Below are positions 15,017 through 21,621 of a stretch of 22,967 nt of DNA, piece after piece (position 1 is the stretch's first letter; every line of letters begins with the position of its first letter). The DNA is from a virus. The position numbers were made by a program, and so were the translations under genes. The stretch spans positions 1 to 22,967 of the IMG/VR virus record IMGVR_UViG_3300045950_000327; one strand, written 5' to 3'. Under the pieces are notes generated by a model, which was not told the origin of the DNA, searched no databases, and saw only the letters and a program-made list of their open reading frames with translations.

Positions 15017-15561
15017 GCGCGGCCTCCCCGCGCGTCGGTCACCCAGAGCAGCAGGGCGATGGCGTCGGCCTCGTTGTCGTCGGCCGGCGCAAAGCCGCGC
15101 GCCCGCATGGCCGCGATCATCGCCGCCTTGTCGGCGTTGCCCTTGCCGGTGGCGAAGCGCTTGATCGTCCCGACCGGCACGCCCTCGTAGGCGATGTCGC
15201 GCTCCTCACACCAGGCCGACAGGTGGGCGAGGAAGCCGCCGTAGAGATGCGCGGCGTCGGTGCCGGCGTGGGAGCGCACCTCCTCGAAGGCGATGCGCGT
15301 GAGGCCGCCGGTGAGCGTCGAGACCTCACCGAGCCAGCTGCGAAAGCGCAGGTAGCGCATGCCGCCACCCTCGAAGCGGCTGGGACGGAAGGTGACGGTG
15401 CCGGAGGTGATGCCACCGTCCTGGCCGCGCAGCGCCCATCCAGTCGTGGTGCCGAGGTCGAGGGCGAGGACGGCGGGGCGGCCGAGGGCCACCGGCAGCG
15501 GAGCCGCGATGGGCGGGCCGCTTGCGCCGGCGGCGGGCATAGGGAGAGTCACGGGAGCCAT
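15013..15561 (-). CDS. RuvC-like Holliday junction resolvase (phage type)
   Basis: The 182-residue protein shows the RNase-H-fold layout of RuvC-family resolvases. The first strand VLALDLGTTTGWAL carries catalytic Asp35, a second acidic site lies in IAFEEVRSHAG (Glu93/94), and the C-terminal DDNEADAIALLLW (161-173) supplies the last aspartates. The segment KRFATGKGNADKAAMIAAM is also typical. Such enzymes cut branched DNA made during phage replication before packaging. A ~28-residue Ala/Pro-rich leader precedes the domain. It is the first gene of a three-gene overlapping operon and lies just downstream of the GTGGGAC repeat field, so its promoter is probably inside or beside that field. Confidence 0.85.
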   Translation of the reverse strand: MAPVTLPMPAAGASGPPIAAPLPVALGRPAVLALDLGTTTGWALRGQDGGITSGTVTFRPSRFEGGGMRYLRFRSWLGEVSTLTGGLTRIAFEEVRSHAGTDAAHLYGGFLAHLSAWCEERDIAYEGVPVGTIKRFATGKGNADKAAMIAAMRARGFAPADDNEADAIALLLWVTDARGGRA

Positions 15562-15705
15562 GGGATCTCCGAGAGGGGATGGCTGTGGTGAGGGCGGCGA
15601 CGGCGCGGTTCTTGGCGGAGCTCGCCGTCGCTGCCCGGCTTCAGGGGGCGCGCTGCTGGTCTGGGCGGACCGGTGGCTCGGTGCGCCGAGCGGGAGCGCC
15701 GGGAC

Positions 15706-15994
15706 GTCCCACGCGTCCCGCCTCGTCCCACCCCTGCGACCGAAGTGGGACGGCGAAATGCGATCGAATTCAGATGTTTGCGCGGCCTTGTCCCACCTGT
15801 CCCACTCCAGGACGGCCCGCCTAAACCCGTATAGGAGAATGTATGTCCCGACCCATCACACCCTTCGCGTATGGCTCTAAGGAGCAGGTGGGACAGGTGG
15901 GACAGTGGGACAGACGTCCGCAAACCCGCTGAAAAGCTGGGCTTGCGCGTGTCCCACTTCGCCAGCGGAAATCGTCGAGGTGGGACAGTGGGAC
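15706..15994. repeat. Array of GTGGGAC / GTCCCAC heptamers between vapE and ruvC genes
   Basis: Eleven exact copies occur in 289 bases. GTCCCAC starts at 15706, 15725, 15790, 15799 and 15951; GTGGGAC starts at 15745, 15888, 15897, 15905, 15980 and 15988. Neighbouring copies are 8 or 9 bases apart. Two 16-mers are exact reverse complements: GTCCCACCTGTCCCAC (15790-15805) and GTGGGACAGGTGGGAC (15888-15903), separated by 82 bases. Chance would give well under one copy. The array occupies most of the 466-bp gap between the helicase and resolvase genes and contains the locally AT-rich stretch 15755-15780. An origin of replication with iterons or a multi-site operator is the most likely role. Confidence 0.75.
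15843..15932 (+). CDS. Possible 29-codon leader peptide within the repeat array
   Basis: An ATG at 15843 follows AGGAG (15833-15837) at workable spacing and opens 29 codons ending in TGA. The peptide starts MSRPITPFAYGSKEQ and then reads VGQVGQWDRR through three consecutive GTGGGACAG-type repeats. It is antisense to the surrounding operons. It could be a leader peptide or simply a product of the repeats. The ribosome site and the stretch before the repeats are the only positive evidence. Confidence 0.25.
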   Translation: MSRPITPFAYGSKEQVGQVGQWDRRPQTR

Positions 15995-16027
15995 AGAACG
16001 GCGGCCAAGTGAGGTGCCGGAGGGACA

Positions 16028-17494
16028 TCACGCGCCCTCCTCTGACGGGGAGGGCCGGCGGTAGCGCCATTCGCGAGCGACGCCGTCCTTGGCGGAGCCG
16101 GTCGTCTTGTAGCGCTCCCACCTCTTCGCCTTGAGGTAGGCGCCCACGCGCATCTGGTCGCCCTTCGTCCACTTCGCCGCTTCGATGCCGAGTGCCTGCT
16201 CCAGCACCTCGCCGATCGAGACGTCGGTCAGTGGCTTTGCCCTCGGCACGAAGCGCTCCTGCCAGTCCTCGAAGTGTCCGACGCCGACATTCACCGGCCT
16301 GCGCTCGGAGACGAGCCAGCGCTCGATCCGCGCGTCCCAGGCGTCGCCCAGGTAGCGCGCCTCCTGCGCCGCACTCGCTTCGGCGACGAGCGCGCGATCC
16401 TCGATCCACCAGGGCGCCCGGGCGCGATAGCGCGCGACGGCTTCGGCCCAGAGCTGGTCGCGATCGCGCCGTAGCCCGTCGAGGTCGATGTCGCCGCAGC
16501 GGAGCGGCCAGAAGCGCCGGTTGCCGGTCTCGTCGCGCAGATAGGTGTCCGGGTTCACCGTGCCGGCGAAGACGCATTGCCGCGGGACAGTGACCACGTA
16601 GCGTTCGTAGGGCGGCCGGTATCGGTCCGTGGTGCGGCTCAAGAAGGCCTTGATGCGCGACACGTCCGCTTGGCCGATGGCGTCGAGCTCCGCCATCTCG
16701 ATGATCCAGATGCCGCGCATCTGCTGCGCCGCGTCCTTCGAGCCGAGCTCGGCGAGCTCGTCGGTGAACCAGGGCTCGGAGGCCAGCACCTTCAGGGCGG
16801 TCGACTTGCGGATGCCCTGCGGCCCTTCCAGGATCAGCATGTGGTCGGCCTTGCAGCCGGGCTGCATGATCCGCGCCACGGCGGAGACCATCCACAGCGC
16901 GGCCATGCTGCGGTGGAGCGGCGTGTCCTCGGCGCCGAGATAGGCGACGGCCCAGGTGTCGAGGCGCGGCGTGCCGTCCCAGGCCAGCGCTTCGAGGTAG
17001 TCGCGCACCGGGTGGATGCGGATGTTGCGTGACACGGCGACGACGCTGCGGCCGACCACCACGGGCGGGACATTGATCTCGTGCCGCTGCAGCCATTCGG
17101 CGCAGCGCACGTCGTCGGCCTCGCCCCACGGGCGGGGGTGCACCGTGCCTGCCGGATCCCAGGGCAGCGCCCGAGCGACGATGATCTCCTGGCTGAATTC
17201 GTCGAACATGAGCGCGCCCGTGAAGGCAGCGTCGAGCGACAGTGCCGTGATGACATTGGCCTCGTTGCGCTCCGGCGCGCCGCCAGCGTCGATCCGCAGC
17301 AGTGAGGCCCAGGGCGGCCGGACGGGCGCGCGGCGGACGTCACCGGTGGCGTTCATGCGCTTGGCGGCCTCGACCGCCTCGCGCGCTTCGGCCTGTAGCA
17401 GGGCGAGGTGCTCGGCCGGCAGCGCGATGATCTCGCCCACCGGCAGGTGGCGCAGGCTGTCGAGGGTGGGGCGGTTCAGTGCGGGGGTGAGCAT
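16028..17494 (-). CDS. VapE-family replicative helicase/ATPase
   Basis: The 488-residue protein matches the virulence-associated E (VapE) family, SF3-like ATPases used for replication by prophages and phage satellites. The Walker A motif GPQGIRKST is at 224-232 and a Walker B-like IWIIEMAELD at 262-271. The signature GTVNPDTYLRDETGNRRFWP (311-330) carries the family's conserved Arg pair. The N-terminal ~130 residues are a less conserved adaptor and the C-terminal ~80 look like a winged-helix tail (MRVGAYLKAKRWERYKTTG). The ATG at 17494 overlaps the previous stop (TGATG). No separate primase is visible, so it probably recruits host primase or acts at an origin, with the adjacent repeat array the natural candidate. 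Confidence 0.9.
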   Translation of the reverse strand: MLTPALNRPTLDSLRHLPVGEIIALPAEHLALLQAEAREAVEAAKRMNATGDVRRAPVRPPWASLLRIDAGGAPERNEANVITALSLDAAFTGALMFDEFSQEIIVARALPWDPAGTVHPRPWGEADDVRCAEWLQRHEINVPPVVVGRSVVAVSRNIRIHPVRDYLEALAWDGTPRLDTWAVAYLGAEDTPLHRSMAALWMVSAVARIMQPGCKADHMLILEGPQGIRKSTALKVLASEPWFTDELAELGSKDAAQQMRGIWIIEMAELDAIGQADVSRIKAFLSRTTDRYRPPYERYVVTVPRQCVFAGTVNPDTYLRDETGNRRFWPLRCGDIDLDGLRRDRDQLWAEAVARYRARAPWWIEDRALVAEASAAQEARYLGDAWDARIERWLVSERRPVNVGVGHFEDWQERFVPRAKPLTDVSIGEVLEQALGIEAAKWTKGDQMRVGAYLKAKRWERYKTTGSAKDGVAREWRYRRPSPSEEGA

Positions 17495-17844
17495 CAGGCC
17501 GCCTCCGCCAGGATGCGCGGGAGGAGCAGCGGCGAGATCCGCCGCGGCCGGCGTCGCGCGATGGCAACGTAGTCGTAGTCCTCGAAGCCGCGGCGGCGCT
17601 GCACGAGATGGACATGGCCCGCCTCGGCGAGCTTCAGCGCACGGCTCGACAGCCGCGCGACACGGACGCGCTCGTCCGCCGACAGCAGGTTCAGGCTCGG
17701 GCAGGTCTCCCGCGCGAGCGCGCCGCGGTGGTAGATGATGGCATCGCCGCTGGCGGCGGTGCCGAGCCATGCGCAGAACGCCGCCTCAGTGAGCGGCGCC
17801 GGCGGTGGGATGGGGATCGGAGAGCAGGTGGCCATGACCAGCAT
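17494..17844 (-). CDS. Small phage protein upstream of vapE (116 aa)
   Basis: The reading frame ends in a one-base overlap with the vapE start, indicating translational coupling. After a Pro-rich N-terminus the core reads AAFCAWLGTAASGDAIIYHR, then ARETCPSLNLLSADERVRVA and HVHLVQRRRGFEDYDYVAI. This helix-rich protein with a beta-hairpin-like end is, to my knowledge, typical of hypothetical proteins next to phage replication genes. Two starts are possible, ATG at 17844 or 17835, and neither has a strong ribosome site. The gene begins 24 bases after the sigma-like gene stops. No function is assigned; a helicase accessory role is a guess from position. Confidence 0.65.
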   Translation of the reverse strand: MLVMATCSPIPIPPPAPLTEAAFCAWLGTAASGDAIIYHRGALARETCPSLNLLSADERVRVARLSSRALKLAEAGHVHLVQRRRGFEDYDYVAIARRRPRRISPLLLPRILAEAA

Positions 17845-17868
17845 TACTCAGGCGCCGCGAAATCCGTA

Positions 17869-18441
17869 TCAGGCCGCCGAGGCGATGCCGGCCGCGAGCA
17901 GACGCAGCCGCATCTCGCGGATGCGCCGGTAGATCCGCATGCGCGGCATCGTCCCCTGCTCGCCGAACTCGTGCGGCGTGTGGCGGCTCAGCGCGGCGCA
18001 GAGGGGGTGATCCTCGGGGTCGATGGCGCCGACGGCGCTCTCGAGGTCGAGGCGGCGCTCCAGCGCGGCGAAGGCGTCGGAGGGCTGGCCGCACCAGCTC
18101 CCGTAGCTGTCCGCTTCGGTGAGGACGTCGGCGAAGGTCAGATCTTCGCTGCCCGGCAGCCGGTCGTCGAGCGAGACGGCGTGCGCGCGGCGCCGGCGCT
18201 GCCGGTGCTGCTCACCGATGCGGAGGGCGGCGTGACGCATGCAGACGCGGGCGAAGGCGCCGAGCGTGCCCTTGGCCGAATCGTAGGCCGGCAGTCGCGA
18301 CAGGAGGTCCGCCAGCAGGTCGTGGCGGAGGTCATCGCGGTCCTGGTGCGGTAAGCCGAGGCTGCGCCCCAGCCTCCGGGCTTCCTCGGCAGCGACGGTC
18401 TGGATGGTGCTGAGATCGGCGGGCGTGATCGGGCGAGACAT
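17869..18441 (-). CDS. Sigma-70-like factor (phage-encoded)
   Basis: The 190-residue protein contains a region-2-like segment: RDDLRHDLLADLLSRLPAYD, GTLGAFARVCMRHAALRIGE, followed by the basic QHRQRRRRAHAVSLDDRLPG. This corresponds to the core-binding and -10 recognition helices of small sigma factors. The C-terminal part (MPRMRIYRRIREMRLRLLAA) could be a shortened region 4, but its helix-turn-helix is not clear. It may redirect RNA polymerase to late or replication promoters, or act as an anti-host factor. It sits between the 332-residue regulator and the replication genes on the same strand, with a 108-bp gap upstream that could hold its own promoter. Confidence 0.7.
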   Translation of the reverse strand: MSRPITPADLSTIQTVAAEEARRLGRSLGLPHQDRDDLRHDLLADLLSRLPAYDSAKGTLGAFARVCMRHAALRIGEQHRQRRRRAHAVSLDDRLPGSEDLTFADVLTEADSYGSWCGQPSDAFAALERRLDLESAVGAIDPEDHPLCAALSRHTPHEFGEQGTMPRMRIYRRIREMRLRLLAAGIASAA

Positions 18442-18549
18442 TCGGGCTGGGCTCCATCGAGGTCGATGGCCACAGCCTCGTGCGGGCAGCCGGAGGAATC
18501 CTCTCGCCTTCCTCCCCCGATGCTCCCCGAATCCTCTCCGCCGCGCTGG

Positions 18550-19548
18550 CTAGGCGAGCACCACCCGGATGGGGGGCGATGCCAGGCGGTATCCGCGCCG
18601 CCTCACACTGACGATCAGCGTCCGGCCCTCGGTGCGCGGCAGACCCGCGGCAGTGCACAGGGCTTCGCGTATCCGGCTGATCGACTTCTCCAGCTGTTCG
18701 TCAGCGATTGGCTCCGCCCTGTCATCGCCACCCGACAGGGCCCGCAGCAGGTCGTCCTGCTGCGCGAGCGCTCCGCCATCTGCCGCCTCGCGGGCAAGCA
18801 CAGCGAGGACGTCGAAGTCACGCGCGCGAAGCCGCAACTGCGCGCCGGCGAAGCTGGCGGTGACGCCGAGGACATGGACGGAGAGCAGCATGCCATCGCG
18901 GTCGGTCCTGGGGGTGCGCAGCGCCGACGGCGCCAGCCGATTGCGCTGAAGGCTCAGCTCGGTCGGATGCAGCGCGTCGAGCAGCCCGACGAGGTGGTAG
19001 CGCATGTCGAGAAACGGGCGCCGTGTATCGGCGTCGACGCCGGGAGGCACGAGGAGCGTGGTGCTCGGTGGCGGCGGGGCCGCCCGCAGGACGGGGAGGA
19101 GCACGGACGGCTGGAATGCGAGCGGATCCACGACCAGAACCACGGCTCGGCCTTCGGCTAGGTCTCCGAGCCGCCAGACGCCGGCCGCGAGCCGTTCGGG
19201 TGGGTCAAGCCAGCCTGTTCCCGCAGCCAGCATTTCAACGAGGCGATCGACGGCGATGGCGAAGCTGCGAAGATCGGCAGCGTCGAGCACGGTGCCCGCG
19301 TTCGCGTCGTCAGGGCAATCGGCGACGAGCCGGCCGTCGATCTCCACGATCCGTCGCTCGCCGAACCCACAGGCGCAGCCCGCGCAAGGCGGCCAGCTTG
19401 AGGCAGGCGGCAGCTCCGTGAGGATGCCTTTCGCGAGCAGTCGAGCGAATACCGGCCCCAGGAACGGCGCCGCGTCGCGCCCAGAGAGGATCGGCTCCGG
19501 CCCCGCGGCGCTACGCCGCAGCAGCAGCTTCGCCAGGCTGTCGTTCAA
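18550..19548 (-). CDS. Unknown protein: cysteine cluster plus OmpR/PhoB-like winged helix
   Basis: The 332-residue protein starts at a TTG, the only start codon before an upstream stop in this frame, and overlaps the preceding gene by 38 bases, implying coupled translation. Residues 53-78 contain a cysteine cluster (PPCAGCACGFGERR, then a Cys at 78) resembling a small metal-binding knuckle. Residues ~135-200 have an alpha/beta pattern (AVVLVVDPLAF, TTLLVPPGVD). The last ~95 residues are a PhoB/OmpR-type winged helix (LRLRARDFDVLAVLAREAA, EQLEKSISRIREAL, and the closing TLIVSVRRRGYRL). There is no receiver domain. It is therefore probably a DNA-binding regulator with an unusual sensory part. 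I know no named family for the full architecture. Confidence 0.75.
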   Translation of the reverse strand: MNDSLAKLLLRRSAAGPEPILSGRDAAPFLGPVFARLLAKGILTELPPASSWPPCAGCACGFGERRIVEIDGRLVADCPDDANAGTVLDAADLRSFAIAVDRLVEMLAAGTGWLDPPERLAAGVWRLGDLAEGRAVVLVVDPLAFQPSVLLPVLRAAPPPPSTTLLVPPGVDADTRRPFLDMRYHLVGLLDALHPTELSLQRNRLAPSALRTPRTDRDGMLLSVHVLGVTASFAGAQLRLRARDFDVLAVLAREAADGGALAQQDDLLRALSGGDDRAEPIADEQLEKSISRIREALCTAAGLPRTEGRTLIVSVRRRGYRLASPPIRVVLA

Positions 19549-20752
19549 GGCAGAAGCCGTTCCGACGGAGGAGCTCCATGATGCGGGCCTCGAAGCGGAG
19601 CCGCTTGAACACCGCGAGCGACGGCGGCTTGATCTTCACCGTCACGCTCGTTGCGCGCTTCCTGCCGGCGAAGTGGATGCGCAGCACGACATGCCCGATA
19701 CGGTACCGGCCGGGGCCGAACGCCACACGGTCGGTGTGCTGCTGGACGCGCATGAGTGCCGAGCCGCTGAAGGAGCGCGTGACGTGCGTCGCAAGGACGA
19801 TGGGGTGGCCATCGTGCGTCTCGCTATCGAGCCTGTCCAGCTGGACCTCGATGATCTCGACGCGCTGGATCCCGGGGTCGAAGGCGTGATCGACACCGAA
19901 GCCGAGGCCGGTCCGCTCGATGCGCTCCAGGGTGTAGAGGTCCTGGCAATCCTCGCCGGCGAAGAAGCCGGGCCGCCGCAGAATGTGGCGCGCGAAGAAC
20001 TCCGCGAGATCCGCGCGCAGCGCTTTGCGCAGCCCGGCGATGCCGAGCCGGCCCGTGCTCACCTGGTAGGAGAGGACCGCGTATTCGAGTCGCCGGAACC
20101 GGATCACCTCCTCGCCCCCGCGCCCCACCACCGGCAGGACCGAGACGGGCGCCCCGTGGGTGACGACAGCGCGCAACGTATCGCCGTCCTCATACCAGCC
20201 GACGCGGCAATGGGCGCCGCGGTGATCGCGCTTGAACATCTCCCCCGCCGCCGCCTCGAAGGCGTCCTTCGCCGGGCTGCCCAAGTCGGGCTCGACGCTC
20301 TCGTCACGACCGACGTACTCCGCGAAGGACGACCGCGCCTGGAGCGCCGCGAGGTCCGACGCAGCCTCGAACACCCTCGGATAGCGGAGATACGCCATCA
20401 GCGCGAAGTGCTTCGGGTCGAGCGGGACAGCGTCGTCGGTGCCATCGTCGGCGGGGGCGGCGATGGTGACCTTCAGGCGCGCTGCGCGCTCCTGCAGCAG
20501 CACCATGCCCGCCTCGGTGCCGAGCTCCGCGACGTGATGGAGATCCGCCACCAGCCCGCTCGGCAGCGCGTCCTCAGGCCCCTCGAACAGCTCTGCCAAC
20601 GCGGCTCGCGCCTCCGGCTCCGGCAAGTCAAAGAGGGCCAAGTCGGGCCGCTCGGCGCCAGGCGCCTCGCGCTCGAACAACTCCCGGAACAGCTCCAGGC
20701 TCACGGTGCGCAGGAACTTGGGATTGACGAACTTCCTCAAGTCGGAGGCCAT
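19511..20752 (-). CDS. Unknown 413-aa protein, first gene of LexA-box operon
   Basis: I do not recognise the family. The N-terminus MASDLRKFVNPKFLRTVSLE leads into an acidic helical region (~20-100). A mixed middle region contains FKRDHRGAHCRVGWYEDGDT and a striking IRFRRLEYAVLSYQVSTGRL. Further on are FFARHILRRPGFFAGEDCQD and VTRSFSGSALMRVQQHTDRV. The C-terminal ~90 residues are basic with alternating strands and helices (VVLRIHFAGRKRATSVTVKI), consistent with nucleic-acid binding. No signal peptide or membrane segment is seen. It overlaps the Cys-cluster/winged-helix gene by 38 bases, so the two are co-translated and probably work together. A perfect LexA box lies 47 bases upstream of the start, suggesting DNA-damage induction. 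Confidence 0.75.
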   Translation of the reverse strand: MASDLRKFVNPKFLRTVSLELFRELFEREAPGAERPDLALFDLPEPEARAALAELFEGPEDALPSGLVADLHHVAELGTEAGMVLLQERAARLKVTIAAPADDGTDDAVPLDPKHFALMAYLRYPRVFEAASDLAALQARSSFAEYVGRDESVEPDLGSPAKDAFEAAAGEMFKRDHRGAHCRVGWYEDGDTLRAVVTHGAPVSVLPVVGRGGEEVIRFRRLEYAVLSYQVSTGRLGIAGLRKALRADLAEFFARHILRRPGFFAGEDCQDLYTLERIERTGLGFGVDHAFDPGIQRVEIIEVQLDRLDSETHDGHPIVLATHVTRSFSGSALMRVQQHTDRVAFGPGRYRIGHVVLRIHFAGRKRATSVTVKIKPPSLAVFKRLRFEARIMELLRRNGFCLERQPGEAAAAA

Positions 20753-20798
20753 GGGCGGGGTCTCGCTCGACGGGCGAAGGTTGGGGGGATGGGAACGC

Positions 20799-20813
20799 GT
20801 TCCGCGTTTGTTC
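20799..20813. promoter_or_regulatory. LexA (SOS) box, alphaproteobacterial type
   Basis: GTTCCGCGTTTGTTC is a perfect GTTC-N7-GTTC direct repeat, the LexA site established for alphaproteobacteria. It lies in the 141-bp region between divergent operons, 47 bases before the 413-aa gene (minus strand) and 80 bases before the 70-aa gene (plus strand). A perfect 12-bp palindrome GGAACGCGTTCC (20792-20803) overlaps it. A TTGTCT -35-like element for the minus-strand promoter would abut the box. Matches to this pattern are expected less than once by chance in the whole window, so one in this promoter-sized gap is meaningful but not conclusive. Confidence 0.6.
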
Positions 20814-20893
20814 TAGACAAGCGCCCCGCCCGGAGTCGAATCCTATTTCGCGACCGCGATACGGTTCGGCGAGATGGTGAGTAAGGGCGGGGC

Positions 20894-21106
20894 ATGGCAG
20901 CGCCCATCCCGCCAAACCCTCACCTTCCGCCCCGCCTCCGCGAGGTCTGCGACCTGCTGGCGCGCGGCCTGCTGCGGCTCCGCAGCCGCGCGGCCGAGGA
21001 TGTCGCGCGCGACGCCGAAGAGGCCCGCGGGCCCGGAGACGTTCGCCTACACTCCACCGCCCGGCAGCGCCGTCATGTGAACCCCAGGATAGAGGGAGTC
21101 GCATGA
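20894..21106 (+). CDS. Small protein preceding DUF2924 (70 aa)
   Basis: The ATG at 20894 follows a purine-rich GGGCGGGG stretch, and the TGA overlaps the DUF2924 start (ATGA), so it is coupled to the recombination operon. The first ~30 residues form a helix-rich, Leu-rich segment (LPPRLREVCDLLARGLLRLR), followed by an Arg/Glu/Ala-rich tail. From memory, short proteins starting like this recur upstream of DUF2924 genes in alphaproteobacteria and are annotated as hypothetical. Its size and charge would suit a small DNA-binding or recombinase-accessory protein, but no motif proves this. Confidence 0.65.
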   Translation: MAAPIPPNPHLPPRLREVCDLLARGLLRLRSRAAEDVARDAEEARGPGDVRLHSTARQRRHVNPRIEGVA

Positions 21107-21617
21107 CCCGAGCATCCATGACCCACCGCCGGCGGCAGGAGGCAGCCCAGCCGGCGCCCACCATCCCGAAGATCCCGGCCACGCAAGTCCTGTCGCGGCT
21201 GGCAGCGCTGCAGACAGCCACAGCCGCCGAGTTGAAGGACCAGTGGCGGGCCCTGTTCGGGAAGGAGCCGCCGCCCTTCAACCGGCCCTACCTGGTCAGT
21301 CGGCTGGCCTACCGCGTCCAGGAACTGGCCTATGGCGGGCTGAAGCCGGAGACGCGGGCACGGCTCGAGGCGCTGGGTGAGCAGCTCGACGGTGGCAACG
21401 TGGTGCTGCGCCGGGTCCGCGCCGACAGCCGGCCGCTGCCTGGCACGCGGCTCATCCGCGAGTACGACGGCGTGCAGCATGTCGTCACCGTCCGGGCCGA
21501 CGACTTCGAGTACGAGGGCCGGCCCTATCGCTCGCTCTCCGCCATCGCCCGGCACATCACCGGCACGCACTGGAACGGCTGGGTGTTCTTCGGGCTGCGG
21601 CAGCCGGGAGGCAGCGC

Positions 21618-21621
<4 letters not shown>
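21103..21621 (+). CDS. DUF2924 domain-containing protein
   Basis: The 172-residue protein shows the DUF2924 family pattern. An N-terminal helical part (VLSRLAALQTATAAELKDQW, then RALFGKEPPPFNRPYLVSRL, then AYRVQELAYGG) leads into a compact beta-rich C-terminus (RLIREYDGVQHVVTVRADDF, YEGRPYRSLSAIARHITGTH, WNGWVFFGL). The C-terminal part resembles the small DNA-binding folds that follow recombinases. Family members almost always precede a large serine recombinase gene in alphaproteobacterial islands and phages, as here, where the two genes overlap by four bases (ATGA). A role as recombination directionality or accessory factor is a reasonable inference but not established. GAGGGAG upstream of the ATG supports the start. 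Confidence 0.88.

Noticed and set aside
15549-17129. Long minus-strand frame running from vapE through the repeat array to the RuvC start
   Set aside because: It is out of frame with vapE, is Arg-rich and low in complexity, and reads through the repeats. Vap E and RuvC motifs occupy other frames.
19004-20884. Very long plus-strand open frame opposite the 332-aa and 413-aa genes
   Set aside because: It is the antisense shadow of two overlapping minus-strand genes. Its translation is His/Arg/Leu-rich without motifs, as expected from reversed GC-rich codons.
20894-21106. 70-aa protein as a recombination directionality factor
   Set aside because: Position is suggestive but there is no winged-helix or coiled-coil signature strong enough to name it.
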